Counted from the first letter of the stretch, positions 28,392-36,647 are shown. The stretch: DNA of 64,000 nucleotides from an uncultured Aquimarina sp. (GCA_947498775.1 CANMLL010000016.1:62001-126000), one strand, 5' to 3'. The notes: generated by a model from the letters alone, not told the origin. Made by a program: numbers and translations.

Positions 28392-29387
28392 TTAATTAAT
28401 GTAACCTGGAACAGGGATTGTCGCCATGGTGTGTAATCCGGGTGTTGCTTTTAAAACACTTTTAACACTATTTATAGTGATCGCACAAGTAGCAATATCA
28501 CCATTTATGCCCGTATCAATTTCTGATACAAATGAAGGAACTCCTTTTATTGTTATTCTATCAAAAGATCTAGGTTCCCCGATTGCTGCTTTAAAATGCA
28601 TTTCAATTTTGCTGGTTCCGTTGACATATCCGTGTGATATTTGCTCTACGCCGCGAGCATTACCTTTCTTAATATTCATTGATGTAACATTTATGTTCTC
28701 TTCTGCAATGACCGGTTTAAGATCTTCAGTAACTTCATCTAGCTTTACACCTATACTCTGCGCTAAGAAATAAACAGACTCTTTTAATCCGACATGCCTT
28801 AATGTGCCTGTAAGTTCTTTCTTTTTAAAAGCTTCTAAGTCGAGTCCTGCTCCGATTTTTTGTTGAAAAGGGACTCTTCTGGGTGATGCATCCTGAATAC
28901 GTTCTACCTTAATACTCTCAATGTTTTTACATACTGAACTTAATACCGAGGGTAAATAATCCATTAAAAAACCAGGGTTTACACCAGTTCCCAGGCAAGC
29001 AATATTGTATTTCTTGCAAATAGCATCTATTCTTTCGCTTATTTTAGGGTTTTCCTCCCAGGGATAAGATAATTCTTCACAAGTTGATACTATAGATATA
29101 CCATGTTTGGCCACATCTTCTATTTGTGATTCTAATTTCTGAATATCGGATACTGTGGTTATGATGGCTACATCAGGTTTTTTAGAAAGTTTCTGCAGAG
29201 CATTATCAAAAGTATTTTCTATGAATACGTTAGAAGCTTTTTCGTTAATAAATTCCCCGAAATCCTTTCCTTTTAAATCTTTATTAATGTCCACAGCAGC
29301 AACAGTTTGTATTTCATTTTTCTCATCAATGTACCTACCTATTTGCCGACCTAACGGACCCAATCCTATCTGAATTATAGTAATCAT
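28392..29387 (-). CDS. DapB-like NAD(P) oxidoreductase of the diaminopentanoate/amine dehydrogenase family
   Basis: The 331-residue protein starts with a Rossmann motif (IIQIGLGPLGRQIGRYI) and resembles dihydrodipicolinate reductase, but it has the larger C-terminal domain of 2,4-diaminopentanoate dehydrogenase and the related native amine dehydrogenases. GVNPGFLMDYLPS, VERIQDASPRRVPFQQKIGAG and HVGLKESVYFLAQ belong to that family. Members oxidatively deaminate amines or amino acids derived from D-ornithine, or run the reductive direction. It is the first gene of the operon, divergent from a MocR regulator. An amine or amino-acid oxidation step after D-amino acid release is plausible; the true substrate is open. 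Confidence 0.85.
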   Translation of the reverse strand: MITIIQIGLGPLGRQIGRYIDEKNEIQTVAAVDINKDLKGKDFGEFINEKASNVFIENTFDNALQKLSKKPDVAIITTVSDIQKLESQIEDVAKHGISIVSTCEELSYPWEENPKISERIDAICKKYNIACLGTGVNPGFLMDYLPSVLSSVCKNIESIKVERIQDASPRRVPFQQKIGAGLDLEAFKKKELTGTLRHVGLKESVYFLAQSIGVKLDEVTEDLKPVIAEENINVTSMNIKKGNARGVEQISHGYVNGTSKIEMHFKAAIGEPRSFDRITIKGVPSFVSEIDTGINGDIATCAITINSVKSVLKATPGLHTMATIPVPGYIN

Positions 29388-29440
29388 ATATGTTATCGTT
29401 TTTTAATAGTCAAATTATTTTACAATATATTACCTTGCAA

Positions 29441-29471
29441 AGTATAACTTGCTCTATAGTTTAGAGCATAC
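29441..29471. promoter_or_regulatory. Candidate MocR operator in the divergent intergenic region
   Basis: GCTCTA (29451-29456) and TAGAGC (29462-29467) are perfect complements with a five-base spacer, flanked by GTAT on the left and ATAC on the right, with a five-base bulge on the left side. The site lies between the starts of the DapB-like gene and the MocR gene, 29 bases from the latter. MocR regulators usually bind such divergent regions. Binding is inferred. Confidence 0.4.
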
Positions 29472-29499
29472 CAATTATTTTTTTTAACGCATAACAGTT

Positions 29500-31020
29500 T
29501 TGAACGAAAAATTAAATAGCATTCTCTTTTCTCATGGATTTAACTATCAAAATGATGAGCAGAGTCTTTATGAGAAATTGTTTAGTTCTATTGCAAAAGC
29601 AATTATTGAAAAGAAGTTAAATAAAGGGTATAAATTACCATCTACCAGATTACTTGCTCAGGATTTAAATTTGTCCCGAAGTACCGTGCTTAAGGCATAT
29701 GAAATACTTTGTATAGAAAAATATATTAGTGCCGTACATGGTTCAGGTTATTTTGTCAATGATGTACAAGATAAAAAGATAAAATATAGTCTGAAAACAC
29801 CTGTAAAACATAATCCAAAAACTAATGACAAAGTTCATGTTTATCCTGAAATTTCGAAGAGGGCTAAACAGTTTCGCAAATGTGTAAGCATAATGAACCG
29901 AAGTGAACATAGAGGTATTGCTTTTAGACCCGGTTTACCACCCCTTGATGCATTCCCGGTAAGACAGTGGCAGAATTTAATGAATAATTACTGGAAAGAT
30001 GTCACCTATTCTGATTTATCGTATCGAGATGCGCTTGGTCTAGATGGATTAAGAAAGAATATAGCTAATTATTTAAAGATTTATAGAAATATTCAATGCG
30101 ATTACAAACAGGTCATTATTGTAACAGGGTCATTACATTCCTTAGCTATTTTAGGAGATTTACTTTTAGATAAAGGAGATGAGGTGATTGTTGAAAACCC
30201 TACCTATGCTAATGCTTTAGCTATATTCAAAAGTTTAAAGGCAAAAATTATTCCCGCACAGATTGATACTGAAGGGATGTCTTTAGAAAGCATCAAGAAC
30301 ATTAAATTAAAGAAGCCTAAACTAATATATACTACACCTTCAAATCAATATCCTACCGGAATTCAAATGAGTCTTAAAAGGCGTTTGGAACTCCTGGATT
30401 GGGCCAATAAAAAAAATTGTTTGATTATAGAAGACGACTATGATCATGAGTTTAGTAATTGGAACAATCCTATTACTTCTATTTTTGGTTTAGATACAGG
30501 GAATAGGGTGATCTATCAAGGAACTTTTAACAAACTTTTGCACCCTTCAATTAGATTGGGATACTTAATTGTCCCCACTAATTTTATAGATGACCTTAAA
30601 GCAATGTATGAGCAAACCTTAAGGTTTGTTTCTCCGATAACCCAGAAGGTGATGTCTGATTTTATAGAAAAGGATTATTTAAATCAACATTTGCGAAAAG
30701 TTGTTCAAATTTCCAATGAACGTAGAGCCTTTTTTATAGATTGCTTTAAGAACTATTTTGAAAAAGATATAAATATTCACCCTGTAAATAATGGTCTACA
30801 TCTCATAGCAAAACTACCAGAACATATGGATGATGTAGAAATTTCGAATTTTTTAGGAAGTCAGGAGATTGTAGCATTTCCTTATAGCAAGTATTTTATA
30901 AAAAACAGAAGACAAAATGGTTTAGTCATGGGGTTTTCATCGGTAAGTAAACCTGTCATTAAACAAAATTTGGAAAAAATGGCTCGACTATTTAATGATC
31001 ATTATTCACTAAAAGGTTAA
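29500..31020 (+). CDS. MocR-family (GntR plus aminotransferase domain) transcriptional regulator
   Basis: The 506-residue protein has a GntR-type winged helix (about 15-85: SIAKAIIEKKLNKGYKLPSTRLLAQDLNLSRSTVLKAYEIL) and a fold-type I aminotransferase domain (about 130-500). The PLP-binding lysine is visible in YQGTFNKLLHPSIRLGY, and GDEVIVENPTYANAL, TPSNQYPTG and EDDYDHEF are typical. The start is a TTG, because no ATG precedes the HTH region. Such PLP-bound regulators sense amino acids or vitamin B6. It is divergent from the D-amino acid operon with 112 bases between, so it is probably the regulator of that operon. A hairpin at 31068 ends the gene. Confidence 0.92.
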   Translation: MNEKLNSILFSHGFNYQNDEQSLYEKLFSSIAKAIIEKKLNKGYKLPSTRLLAQDLNLSRSTVLKAYEILCIEKYISAVHGSGYFVNDVQDKKIKYSLKTPVKHNPKTNDKVHVYPEISKRAKQFRKCVSIMNRSEHRGIAFRPGLPPLDAFPVRQWQNLMNNYWKDVTYSDLSYRDALGLDGLRKNIANYLKIYRNIQCDYKQVIIVTGSLHSLAILGDLLLDKGDEVIVENPTYANALAIFKSLKAKIIPAQIDTEGMSLESIKNIKLKKPKLIYTTPSNQYPTGIQMSLKRRLELLDWANKKNCLIIEDDYDHEFSNWNNPITSIFGLDTGNRVIYQGTFNKLLHPSIRLGYLIVPTNFIDDLKAMYEQTLRFVSPITQKVMSDFIEKDYLNQHLRKVVQISNERRAFFIDCFKNYFEKDINIHPVNNGLHLIAKLPEHMDDVEISNFLGSQEIVAFPYSKYFIKNRRQNGLVMGFSSVSKPVIKQNLEKMARLFNDHYSLKG

Positions 31021-31067
31021 TCATTAAAGTATTACAGTCACTTTTTTAAACAAATCGATTTAAATAA

Positions 31068-31100
31068 AAAATCCAATCACTTTTGTGATTGGATTTTTTT
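31068..31100 (+). terminator. Strong terminator after the MocR gene, bidirectional in shape
   Basis: ATCCAATCAC (31071-31080), loop TTTT and GTGATTGGAT (31085-31094) form a perfect 10-bp stem, with an A-run before and seven T after. It can end the MocR transcript from the left and the tRNA-Pro transcript from the right. Confidence 0.85.
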
Positions 31101-31101
31101 G

Positions 31102-31176
31102 TCGGGGTGGCAGGATTCGAACCTGCGACCTCCGCGTCCCAAACGCGGCGCGATAACCGGGCTACGCTACACCCCG
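31102..31176 (-). tRNA. tRNA-Pro (anticodon UGG)
   Basis: On the minus strand the 75 bases fold as a cloverleaf: acceptor arms CGGGGTG and CACCCCG, anticodon stem CCGCG/CGCGG around the loop TTTGGGA (anticodon TGG), T-arm GCAGG TTCGAAT CCTGC, and discriminator A. CCA is not encoded. A good promoter lies upstream at 31205-31239 and a terminator directly downstream. Confidence 0.96.
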
Positions 31177-31204
31177 AGACATAATGTCTCTTATTTTGAG
31201 GGTG

Positions 31205-31239
31205 CAAATATAAGTAAATCATTTAAATTAAAATACAAA
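31205..31239 (-). promoter_or_regulatory. Promoter of tRNA-Pro(UGG), -7 TATATTTG and -33 TTTG
   Basis: Read on the minus strand, TATATTTG (31212-31205) matches the Bacteroidota -7 box exactly and TTTG (31239-31236) lies 23 bases upstream. The tRNA 5' end is about 28 bases after the -7 box. The rest of 31177-31510, 334 bases in all, shows only a near-match TATCTTTA at 31462 that may serve cydA, and no other feature. Confidence 0.6.
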
Positions 31240-31510
31240 GTGATAAAATACTTCAAAACTTCTAAAAAGGGAAAGTAGGTGATTAGTGATCTCTATTAGT
31301 ACTACTGGGATGATTAGATTAGTGAAATAGTTTAGCGTCACCCCACTCCCTTTTTTAAGAACTATGATTGATTTATATCTATAGCGGTTTTTTTTATATC
31401 GATTTAGGTTTTTTAGATAAAAATAAAGAAGCTGTTTATTCTTTAAACCATAGCTGGATTGTATCTTTATGTTGTTAATTGGAAACCAATTTCTTCTCTA
31501 AACTTTATCT

Positions 31511-32809
31511 ATGGAAAACCTTGATGCGGCAAGACTCCAAATGGCATTTACCCTTATATTTCACATTGTTTTTGCTTGTATTGGTATGGTGATGCCCTTT
31601 TTTATGGTAGTCTCTCATTACAAATGGCTAAAAACTCGCGATAAAATTTATCTTACACTTACCAAGTCCTGGCAAAAAGGTGTTGCTATATTTTTTGTTA
31701 CTGGTGCAGTTTCTGGTACCGCATTATCTTTTGAACTAGGGTTACTCTGGCCGGAGTTTATGAAACATGCCGGCCCAATTATCGGGATGCCTTTTTCGCT
31801 AGAAGGTGCCGCATTTTTTGTAGAGGCTATTGCCCTGGGATTTTATCTTTATGGATGGAATAAATTACCAGAAAAGTTTCATTGGTTCACTGGGATCATT
31901 ATTGGTCTATCAGGAGTGGCTTCGGGTATTTTGGTTGTTGCGGCAAATGGTTGGATGAATTCCCCCACGGGATTTGATTATATAGACGGGCAATTCCTGA
32001 ATATTGACCCTGTTAAAGCTATGCTCAATCCTGCCTGGTTTACTCAGGCACTGCACATGACTCTAGCTGCTTTTACCGCAACTGGATTTGCAGTTGCGGG
32101 TATTCATGCTTTTCAAGTTTATAAAAAAAGAAAGGTAGCGCTTCACAAAAAAGCGTTTAAGATAGCTATCACTTTTGGGGCCATTGCAGCTATTTTACAA
32201 CCTATAAGCGGTGATATTTCTGCCAAAGATATTGCAAAAAGACAACCGGTTAAACTAGCTGCTATGGAAGCACATTATCATACCGAAAAAGGTGCGCCTT
32301 TATATATAGGTGGAGTAGTGGATACAAAAACTCAAGAGGTCAAATATAAAATAGCACTTCCGGGAATGCTATCTTTCCTGGCTTTTGGAGATTTTGATGC
32401 CGAAGTAAAGGGCCTTAATGATTTTCCTGAAGATGAACGACCTAATGTGGCTATAGTACATTATGCTTTTCAGATCATGGTGGGGATAGGAACTTTGTTA
32501 CTCTTTGCAGGAATCCTATATTTTATTTCTCTTAAACGGAAGAAATGGTTTAATAATAAATATTGGCTTTTGTTTGTTTTTTTGGCCCCCATGGGGTTTA
32601 TCGCTTTAGAGGCCGGCTGGATTGTTACAGAGGTAGGAAGACAACCTTGGATCATCCATAAAATTATGAGAACCAAAGATGCTGTAACCCCTATGCCCGG
32701 CATTGTATTTAGTTTTTATATGTATGTAGCTGTATATCTTACTTTGGCTATAGCTGTAACTTGGTTAATGCTCAGACAAATAAAGGTTCTAAATAATTCT
32801 AATCACTAA
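31511..32809 (+). CDS. cydA: Cytochrome bd-type quinol oxidase subunit I
   Basis: The 432-residue membrane protein starts NLDAARLQMAFTLIFHIVFAC, with His18 as a heme ligand, and has about nine membrane helices. GRQPW occurs in EVGRQPWIIHKIMRTKDAVTP, the cydA signature, and FSLEGAAFFVEAIALG holds heme-contacting Glu residues. The Q-loop is short, as in the non-E. coli type (CIO-like) enzymes. It oxidises quinol with high affinity for oxygen, together with CydB encoded three bases downstream. No cydX or cydDC genes are in the window. The unit stands alone between two tRNA-Pro genes. Confidence 0.97.
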   Translation: MENLDAARLQMAFTLIFHIVFACIGMVMPFFMVVSHYKWLKTRDKIYLTLTKSWQKGVAIFFVTGAVSGTALSFELGLLWPEFMKHAGPIIGMPFSLEGAAFFVEAIALGFYLYGWNKLPEKFHWFTGIIIGLSGVASGILVVAANGWMNSPTGFDYIDGQFLNIDPVKAMLNPAWFTQALHMTLAAFTATGFAVAGIHAFQVYKKRKVALHKKAFKIAITFGAIAAILQPISGDISAKDIAKRQPVKLAAMEAHYHTEKGAPLYIGGVVDTKTQEVKYKIALPGMLSFLAFGDFDAEVKGLNDFPEDERPNVAIVHYAFQIMVGIGTLLLFAGILYFISLKRKKWFNNKYWLLFVFLAPMGFIALEAGWIVTEVGRQPWIIHKIMRTKDAVTPMPGIVFSFYMYVAVYLTLAIAVTWLMLRQIKVLNNSNH

Positions 32810-32812
32810 AAT

Positions 32813-33850
32813 ATGCTATACGTTGTTTTGTTTTTCTTGATATTTTCATTGTATCTCTATGTGGTTCTGGGCGGAGCAGATTATGGTGCCGGTATTGTAG
32901 AGCTTTTTTCTTCTGAAGAAAATCAAAAGATTACCAAGAAAACTATTTATCGTGTTATGGGACCGGTTTGGGAAGCCAATCATATCTGGATCATTATTTT
33001 AATTGTGATTCTGTGGATAGCATTTCCCGCATATTATAATATTATGGTGGTCAACTTGCATATACCACTTACCATAGTGTTGTTAGGAGTGACACTGCGT
33101 GGGGTAGCTTTTGTCTTTAGACATTATGATGCAGTGATTGATAATTCGCAGAAACTGTATGATGGGATGTTCAAAATATCAAGTTTAATAACTCCTATCT
33201 TTTTAGGGATGGTGTTCGGAGCATTGATTGGTGGCAAGATCAAGATAGTGGATGACATAAGTACCTTAACTTTTTATGAGGCCTTTATAAGGCCATGGTT
33301 TAATGTTTTTAGTATATTGGTAGGTTTGTTTTTTGCAGCGCTTTGTGCTTTTTTATCTTCAGTTTTGTTAATTGGAGAATCAGAAAAAGAAGTGTCAAAA
33401 ATATATATCAGAAAAGCAAATATTGCTACAGTGATTGTTTTTATTGTTGGATTGATAACATTTATTTATGGATATGTTTTTGAACATGTTTTTGTTCAGG
33501 ATTTTCTTCAAAATAACTATGCCCTTACTTTTATGTTACTTTCTGGAGGATTGCTGATACCTCTTAGAATAACTATTAGAAAGGGAAGGAGGGTGTTGAG
33601 TCGTTTTTTTGCTGGCCTACAGGTTTTCTTAATCTTATTAGCAGCATTAGTATCTCATTTTCCAGATATTATAGTCACAGAAACATCAAGTATTAGTCTA
33701 CTCGAAAATATAGCTCCGGATAGTGTTATAAAAGTATTAGGGATTTCACTTATTATAGGAGGAGCCATTATTCTTCCTGGGTTGTTTCACTTATTGAAAT
33801 CGTTTAAAATGATAAAAATCCTAGAACAGCATAATAATCGTTCGATTTAA
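32813..33850 (+). CDS. cydB: Cytochrome bd-type quinol oxidase subunit II
   Basis: The 345-residue protein has nine or so hydrophobic segments and the CydB start LYVVLGGADYGAGIVELF, followed by the conserved GPVWEANHIWIIILIVILWIAFP and LRGVAFVFRHY. It is the partner of CydA, three bases upstream, in the membrane oxidase. Full length for the family. The tRNA-Pro(GGG) promoter begins 12 bases after the stop, and no separate terminator is visible between them. Confidence 0.96.
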   Translation: MLYVVLFFLIFSLYLYVVLGGADYGAGIVELFSSEENQKITKKTIYRVMGPVWEANHIWIIILIVILWIAFPAYYNIMVVNLHIPLTIVLLGVTLRGVAFVFRHYDAVIDNSQKLYDGMFKISSLITPIFLGMVFGALIGGKIKIVDDISTLTFYEAFIRPWFNVFSILVGLFFAALCAFLSSVLLIGESEKEVSKIYIRKANIATVIVFIVGLITFIYGYVFEHVFVQDFLQNNYALTFMLLSGGLLIPLRITIRKGRRVLSRFFAGLQVFLILLAALVSHFPDIIVTETSSISLLENIAPDSVIKVLGISLIIGGAIILPGLFHLLKSFKMIKILEQHNNRSI

Positions 33851-33862
33851 AGACAAGATTAT

Positions 33863-33870
33863 TATATTTG
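33863..33870 (+). promoter_or_regulatory. -7 box of tRNA-Pro(GGG), TATATTTG
   Basis: TATATTTG matches the Bacteroidota -7 box exactly and ends 12 bases before the tRNA. It lies just after the cydB stop, so a -33 box would fall in the end of cydB; I see no exact TTTG there. Confidence 0.5.
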
Positions 33871-33882
33871 CAAACCAATTTT

Positions 33883-33960
33883 CGGGTAGTAGCTTAGTCC
33901 GGTTAAAGTGCTGGTCTGGGGGACCAGAGATCGGAGGTTCGAATCCTCTCTACCCGACCA
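33883..33960 (+). tRNA. tRNA-Pro (anticodon GGG), CCA encoded
   Basis: Acceptor arms CGGGTAG and CTACCCG, anticodon stem CTGGT/ACCAG around the loop CTGGGGG (anticodon GGG), T-arm GGAGG TTCGAAT CCTCT, discriminator A, and CCA at 33958-33960. It is a second proline isoacceptor, on the opposite strand to the UGG gene 2.7 kb away. Confidence 0.95.
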
Positions 33961-33963
33961 ACT

Positions 33964-33995
33964 AAATCCATTTGCAGGAGCAGATGGATTTTTTT
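33964..33995 (+). terminator. Terminator of tRNA-Pro(GGG)
   Basis: AAATCCAT (33964-33971) pairs with ATGGATTT (33984-33991), extended by TGC/GCA inside, and is followed by a T-run. Confidence 0.75.
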
Positions 33996-34002
33996 GTTGT
34001 TA

Positions 34003-34092
34003 CTAACCCCAAAAAGGTCCTGGTTAGGGGCAAAAAAAACAGTAGGTGGTGTGAGCCTGCAAGTTAACTTAGTCGCCCACTGTTCTTTCTTT
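34003..34092 (+). other. Non-coding stretch with two hairpins, possible small RNA
   Basis: CTAACC (34003-34008) pairs with GGTTAG (34022-34027). A second stem pairs ACAGTAGGTG (34039-34048) with CGCCCACTGT (34074-34083) with one mismatch and one wobble, and is followed by TTCTTTCTTT. This looks like a structured segment with a terminator-like end. No ORF was seen in 33996-34264. No promoter separate from the tRNA promoter was found, so it could also be read-through remains. Confidence 0.25.
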
Positions 34093-34264
34093 AGGATTCC
34101 TGTTAGGTAATTTCAATACGTATAACTTGATTGAAGTTTTTAAATTGTTTTACTGTACAATTCTATTCGTGTGTAACCGTTGTTTTGTTTTTTAAAACTA
34201 TACATCAAAAAACTCCTTATTGTGGATTTTTTTGATATAAATATTTATAGATTGTAATCAGTGT

Positions 34265-34714
34265 TTACCTAATCTTAGTATAATTTTCAGACTGTGAGTA
34301 ATGACCTTCCTCATCAAGGTCAATTTGCTGATACGAATCCTTATCTATAACCAGTTCAAACTTGAATACCTGGATAGTATCTACAATTTTCATCATCGGA
34401 CCTGATGCATATTCTAATCGTTCTTCAAGCATACCTTCTTTAATAGTATAGGTGCCATAACCAAACCACTCATTACTGTCTTTGGGATCAAATCGTGTCC
34501 ACATGACTTTTCCTTTGCTATACATTTTTATTTGACGATATCCATTTTGATTTAAAATCGTATCACTTACCTGGTTGTTTTCATTATATAAGAACTGATG
34601 TTGCAGTTCCCAAACACCTTCTAGGTTATAAGGCTCTGATGCGGCTGCTTTTTTTTCTTGCGTAATTGCCAAAAAAGAAGACATCCCGATTAGAAGTATG
34701 ATTAAATTTTTCAT
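34265..34714 (-). CDS. Small exported lipocalin-like protein of unknown function
   Basis: The 149-residue protein has a signal peptide (MKNLIILLIGMSSFLAITQ) and a short beta-rich domain beginning NLEGVWELQHQFLYNENN. VMWTRFDPKDSNEWFGYGTYTIKEGMLEER and the closing residues are in the pattern of lipocalin-like or DUF4488-like proteins, which share a GxW start. No ligand residues can be named. It is flanked by the tRNA region and by a gene-poor stretch on the other side. Confidence 0.75.
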   Translation of the reverse strand: MKNLIILLIGMSSFLAITQEKKAAASEPYNLEGVWELQHQFLYNENNQVSDTILNQNGYRQIKMYSKGKVMWTRFDPKDSNEWFGYGTYTIKEGMLEERLEYASGPMMKIVDTIQVFKFELVIDKDSYQQIDLDEEGHYSQSENYTKIR

Positions 34715-34844
34715 TATTGAAAGGTTTACAATCTATATCTCATTAAGTTACAAAAATTTTATTAAAAAGATAGGCTTCAAAATGTATTTATCATTTATTT
34801 AAAATTTGATTTTGAGGCTTTTACGGTTTGTTTTTAGTTACAGT

Positions 34845-34964
34845 ATGGTTTTAAAGGATGTAATACGTTTTTTTAAGCTTCACTACAATAAGGAACTTAC
34901 AAAGTGGTCTTTATTATTTTTCTGTTGCTTATTTATCTATTTGTGGTACCTGACGGAATGCTAA
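34845..34964 (+). CDS. Possible 39-residue single-span membrane peptide
   Basis: An ATG-to-TAA frame of 40 codons encodes a basic N-terminus (MVLKDVIRFFKLHYNKELTK) followed by a 16-residue hydrophobic span (WSLLFFCCLFIYLWYL) and a short tail. This layout is what a real small membrane protein looks like, but AT-rich DNA also gives Phe/Leu-rich frames by chance. There is no Shine-Dalgarno site, which means little in this phylum. Confidence 0.3.
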   Translation: MVLKDVIRFFKLHYNKELTKWSLLFFCCLFIYLWYLTEC

Positions 34965-35288
34965 TTAAAAAAAGCCTTAAAAATTCAAATGACTTCTAAA
35001 AAAAGATACATTCTTTATGTGAAATTGCTGAAAAAAAAGTAAATTTTTAAAGGAGCAAAAAGTTATAGAAGTATATCTAATCAAATATTTTTATAAAAAA
35101 GTCTACAGGAAAAACTATCTGTAATAGCACATCCTATATGGGAGTAGTTAATTGAACTCAAGGTGCTAAATCTTGTACTTTTTTGATACATTTATACTAT
35201 CCCAAAAGATAGCGGTTATCAAAAGACTACTTTTTGTGTATACAAACGTTTATTACCTTAAAAGTTAACAAAAATTAAATTGAAAAAT
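34965..35288. other. Intergenic stretch without recognised features
   Basis: About 320 AT-rich bases before the SDR gene. Only very short frames occur, for example 17 codons from 34990. No terminator, RNA or promoter match could be supported, apart from an AAACGTTT palindrome near 35245. Confidence 0.5.
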
Positions 35289-36116
35289 ATGGCTAAAACT
35301 ATTTTAATAACAGGAACTTCTTCAGGAATCGGTAAGGAAACAGTAAAATATTTCTCTCAAAAAGGTTGGAACGTATGTGCCACCATGAGAAGTATAGAGA
35401 GAGAAAATGAATTGAATAGACTAACCAATGTTACATTGCTTAAAATGGATGTTAATGATAATAATCAAGTACATCAAGCAATCCATGATGGTATAGAAAA
35501 GTATGGTAAAATAGATGCAATAGTGAACAATGCAGGATACACTACTTTGGGCATTTTCGAATCCGCAACGATGGATCAAATAGAACAACAATTCAATACA
35601 AATGTTTTTGGGATGTTTAGAACTATAAAAACCATACTACCACACTTTAGAGAAAATAGAGGAGGGGTTATTGTCAATGTATCCTCTTTGGGAGGAAGAA
35701 TGACATTTCCGTTATATAGTTTATATCATGCTACCAAGTGGGCAGTTGAAGGTTTTTCAGAATCAATATCATATGAATTGGGTACTCTGGGAATAAAAAT
35801 AAAACTGATAGAACCAGGTAGTGTGAAAACTGATTTTAACGGACGCTCAACAGTAGTTTTAGAAAGTGATATGAAAATGCACTATAGCGGTTATGAAGAA
35901 AAAGTATTAAAAAATTATGATGCCGCCTTACAATCAGGTAGCGGAGCAGAACCTATCGAAATTGCAAAAGCTATTTTCGAGGCTACAACAGATGGTACTA
36001 ACCAATTAAGATACCCGTGCCCTAATAATGAAAATGTGAATACAATGTTGAAAATGAGGCAAGATATGCCATTTGAGGATTTTAAAGAAGCTATAAAATC
36101 TATGCTCGAAAATTAG
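35289..36116 (+). CDS. Short-chain dehydrogenase/reductase (SDR), classical type
   Basis: The ATG at 35289 starts MAKTILITGTSSGIGKE; the frame can extend to a TTG nine bases before. The nucleotide-binding TGTSSGIG, the NNAG motif (IVNNAGYTTLG) and the active site Ser with YHATKWA (YxxxK) are all present, so the roughly 275-residue enzyme should be active with NAD(P). TMRSIE after the second strand hints at NADP preference. The substrate is unknown, and no neighbouring gene points to a pathway. Confidence 0.9.
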   Translation: MAKTILITGTSSGIGKETVKYFSQKGWNVCATMRSIERENELNRLTNVTLLKMDVNDNNQVHQAIHDGIEKYGKIDAIVNNAGYTTLGIFESATMDQIEQQFNTNVFGMFRTIKTILPHFRENRGGVIVNVSSLGGRMTFPLYSLYHATKWAVEGFSESISYELGTLGIKIKLIEPGSVKTDFNGRSTVVLESDMKMHYSGYEEKVLKNYDAALQSGSGAEPIEIAKAIFEATTDGTNQLRYPCPNNENVNTMLKMRQDMPFEDFKEAIKSMLEN

Positions 36117-36227
36117 AAACGGTGCATAATGCAATTTACAGCCCAGAATTAAAAGTTCAAATGACTTCAATACCTTAATTTTATCTTACAAGAACCATTT
36201 AATAGTTTAGGAATATAAAAACGGGAT

Positions 36228-36647
36228 ATGAAAACACACACAAATCCAAAAGTCACAGCAAAATTTGAAGAATACCCGTTTCATATTAAAGAAAAGCTTA
36301 CGAATCTTAGGCGTATTATACTAGAAACAGCACATAGTATACCCATTATAGAAGAACTTGAAGAAACCTTAAAATGGGGCGAGCCAAGTTATCTTACAAA
36401 AAAAGGAAGTACCATTCGCATAGATTGGAAACCGCCGAAACCCAAGGAGTATGCCATGTATTTTCAATGCACCAGTAAGTTGGTGTCTACGTTTCAGGTC
36501 ATTTACAGAGATACCTTTTGTTTCGAAGGGAATCGTGCCCTTATATTCGCTCTGGAAGACGAAATTCCAGAACAACAATTGAGCCATTGTATATCCATGG
36601 CATTAACCTATCATTTGATAAAGCATCTTCCGTTGTTGGGGGCATGA
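36228..36647 (+). CDS. DUF1801 domain protein
   Basis: The 139-residue protein matches the YdhG-like DUF1801 fold: LRRIILETAHSIPIIEELEETLKWGEPSYLTKKGSTIRIDWKPP near the N-terminus, then YAMYFQCTSKLVSTFQ and GNRALIFALEDEIP. The fold is related to iron-chaperone frataxin-like YdhG/YyxB proteins, but function is not established. It has no signal peptide. It lies between the SDR gene and a DUF418 gene, all on the same strand with gaps of about 100 bases. Confidence 0.82.
   Translation: MKTHTNPKVTAKFEEYPFHIKEKLTNLRRIILETAHSIPIIEELEETLKWGEPSYLTKKGSTIRIDWKPPKPKEYAMYFQCTSKLVSTFQVIYRDTFCFEGNRALIFALEDEIPEQQLSHCISMALTYHLIKHLPLLGA

Noticed and set aside
31260-31360. Possible riboswitch before cydA
   Set aside because: No stable set of stems or known aptamer sequence could be found by eye.
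34990-35043. 17-codon frame MTSKKRYILY...
   Set aside because: Too short, no membrane span or conservation evidence, in AT-rich DNA.
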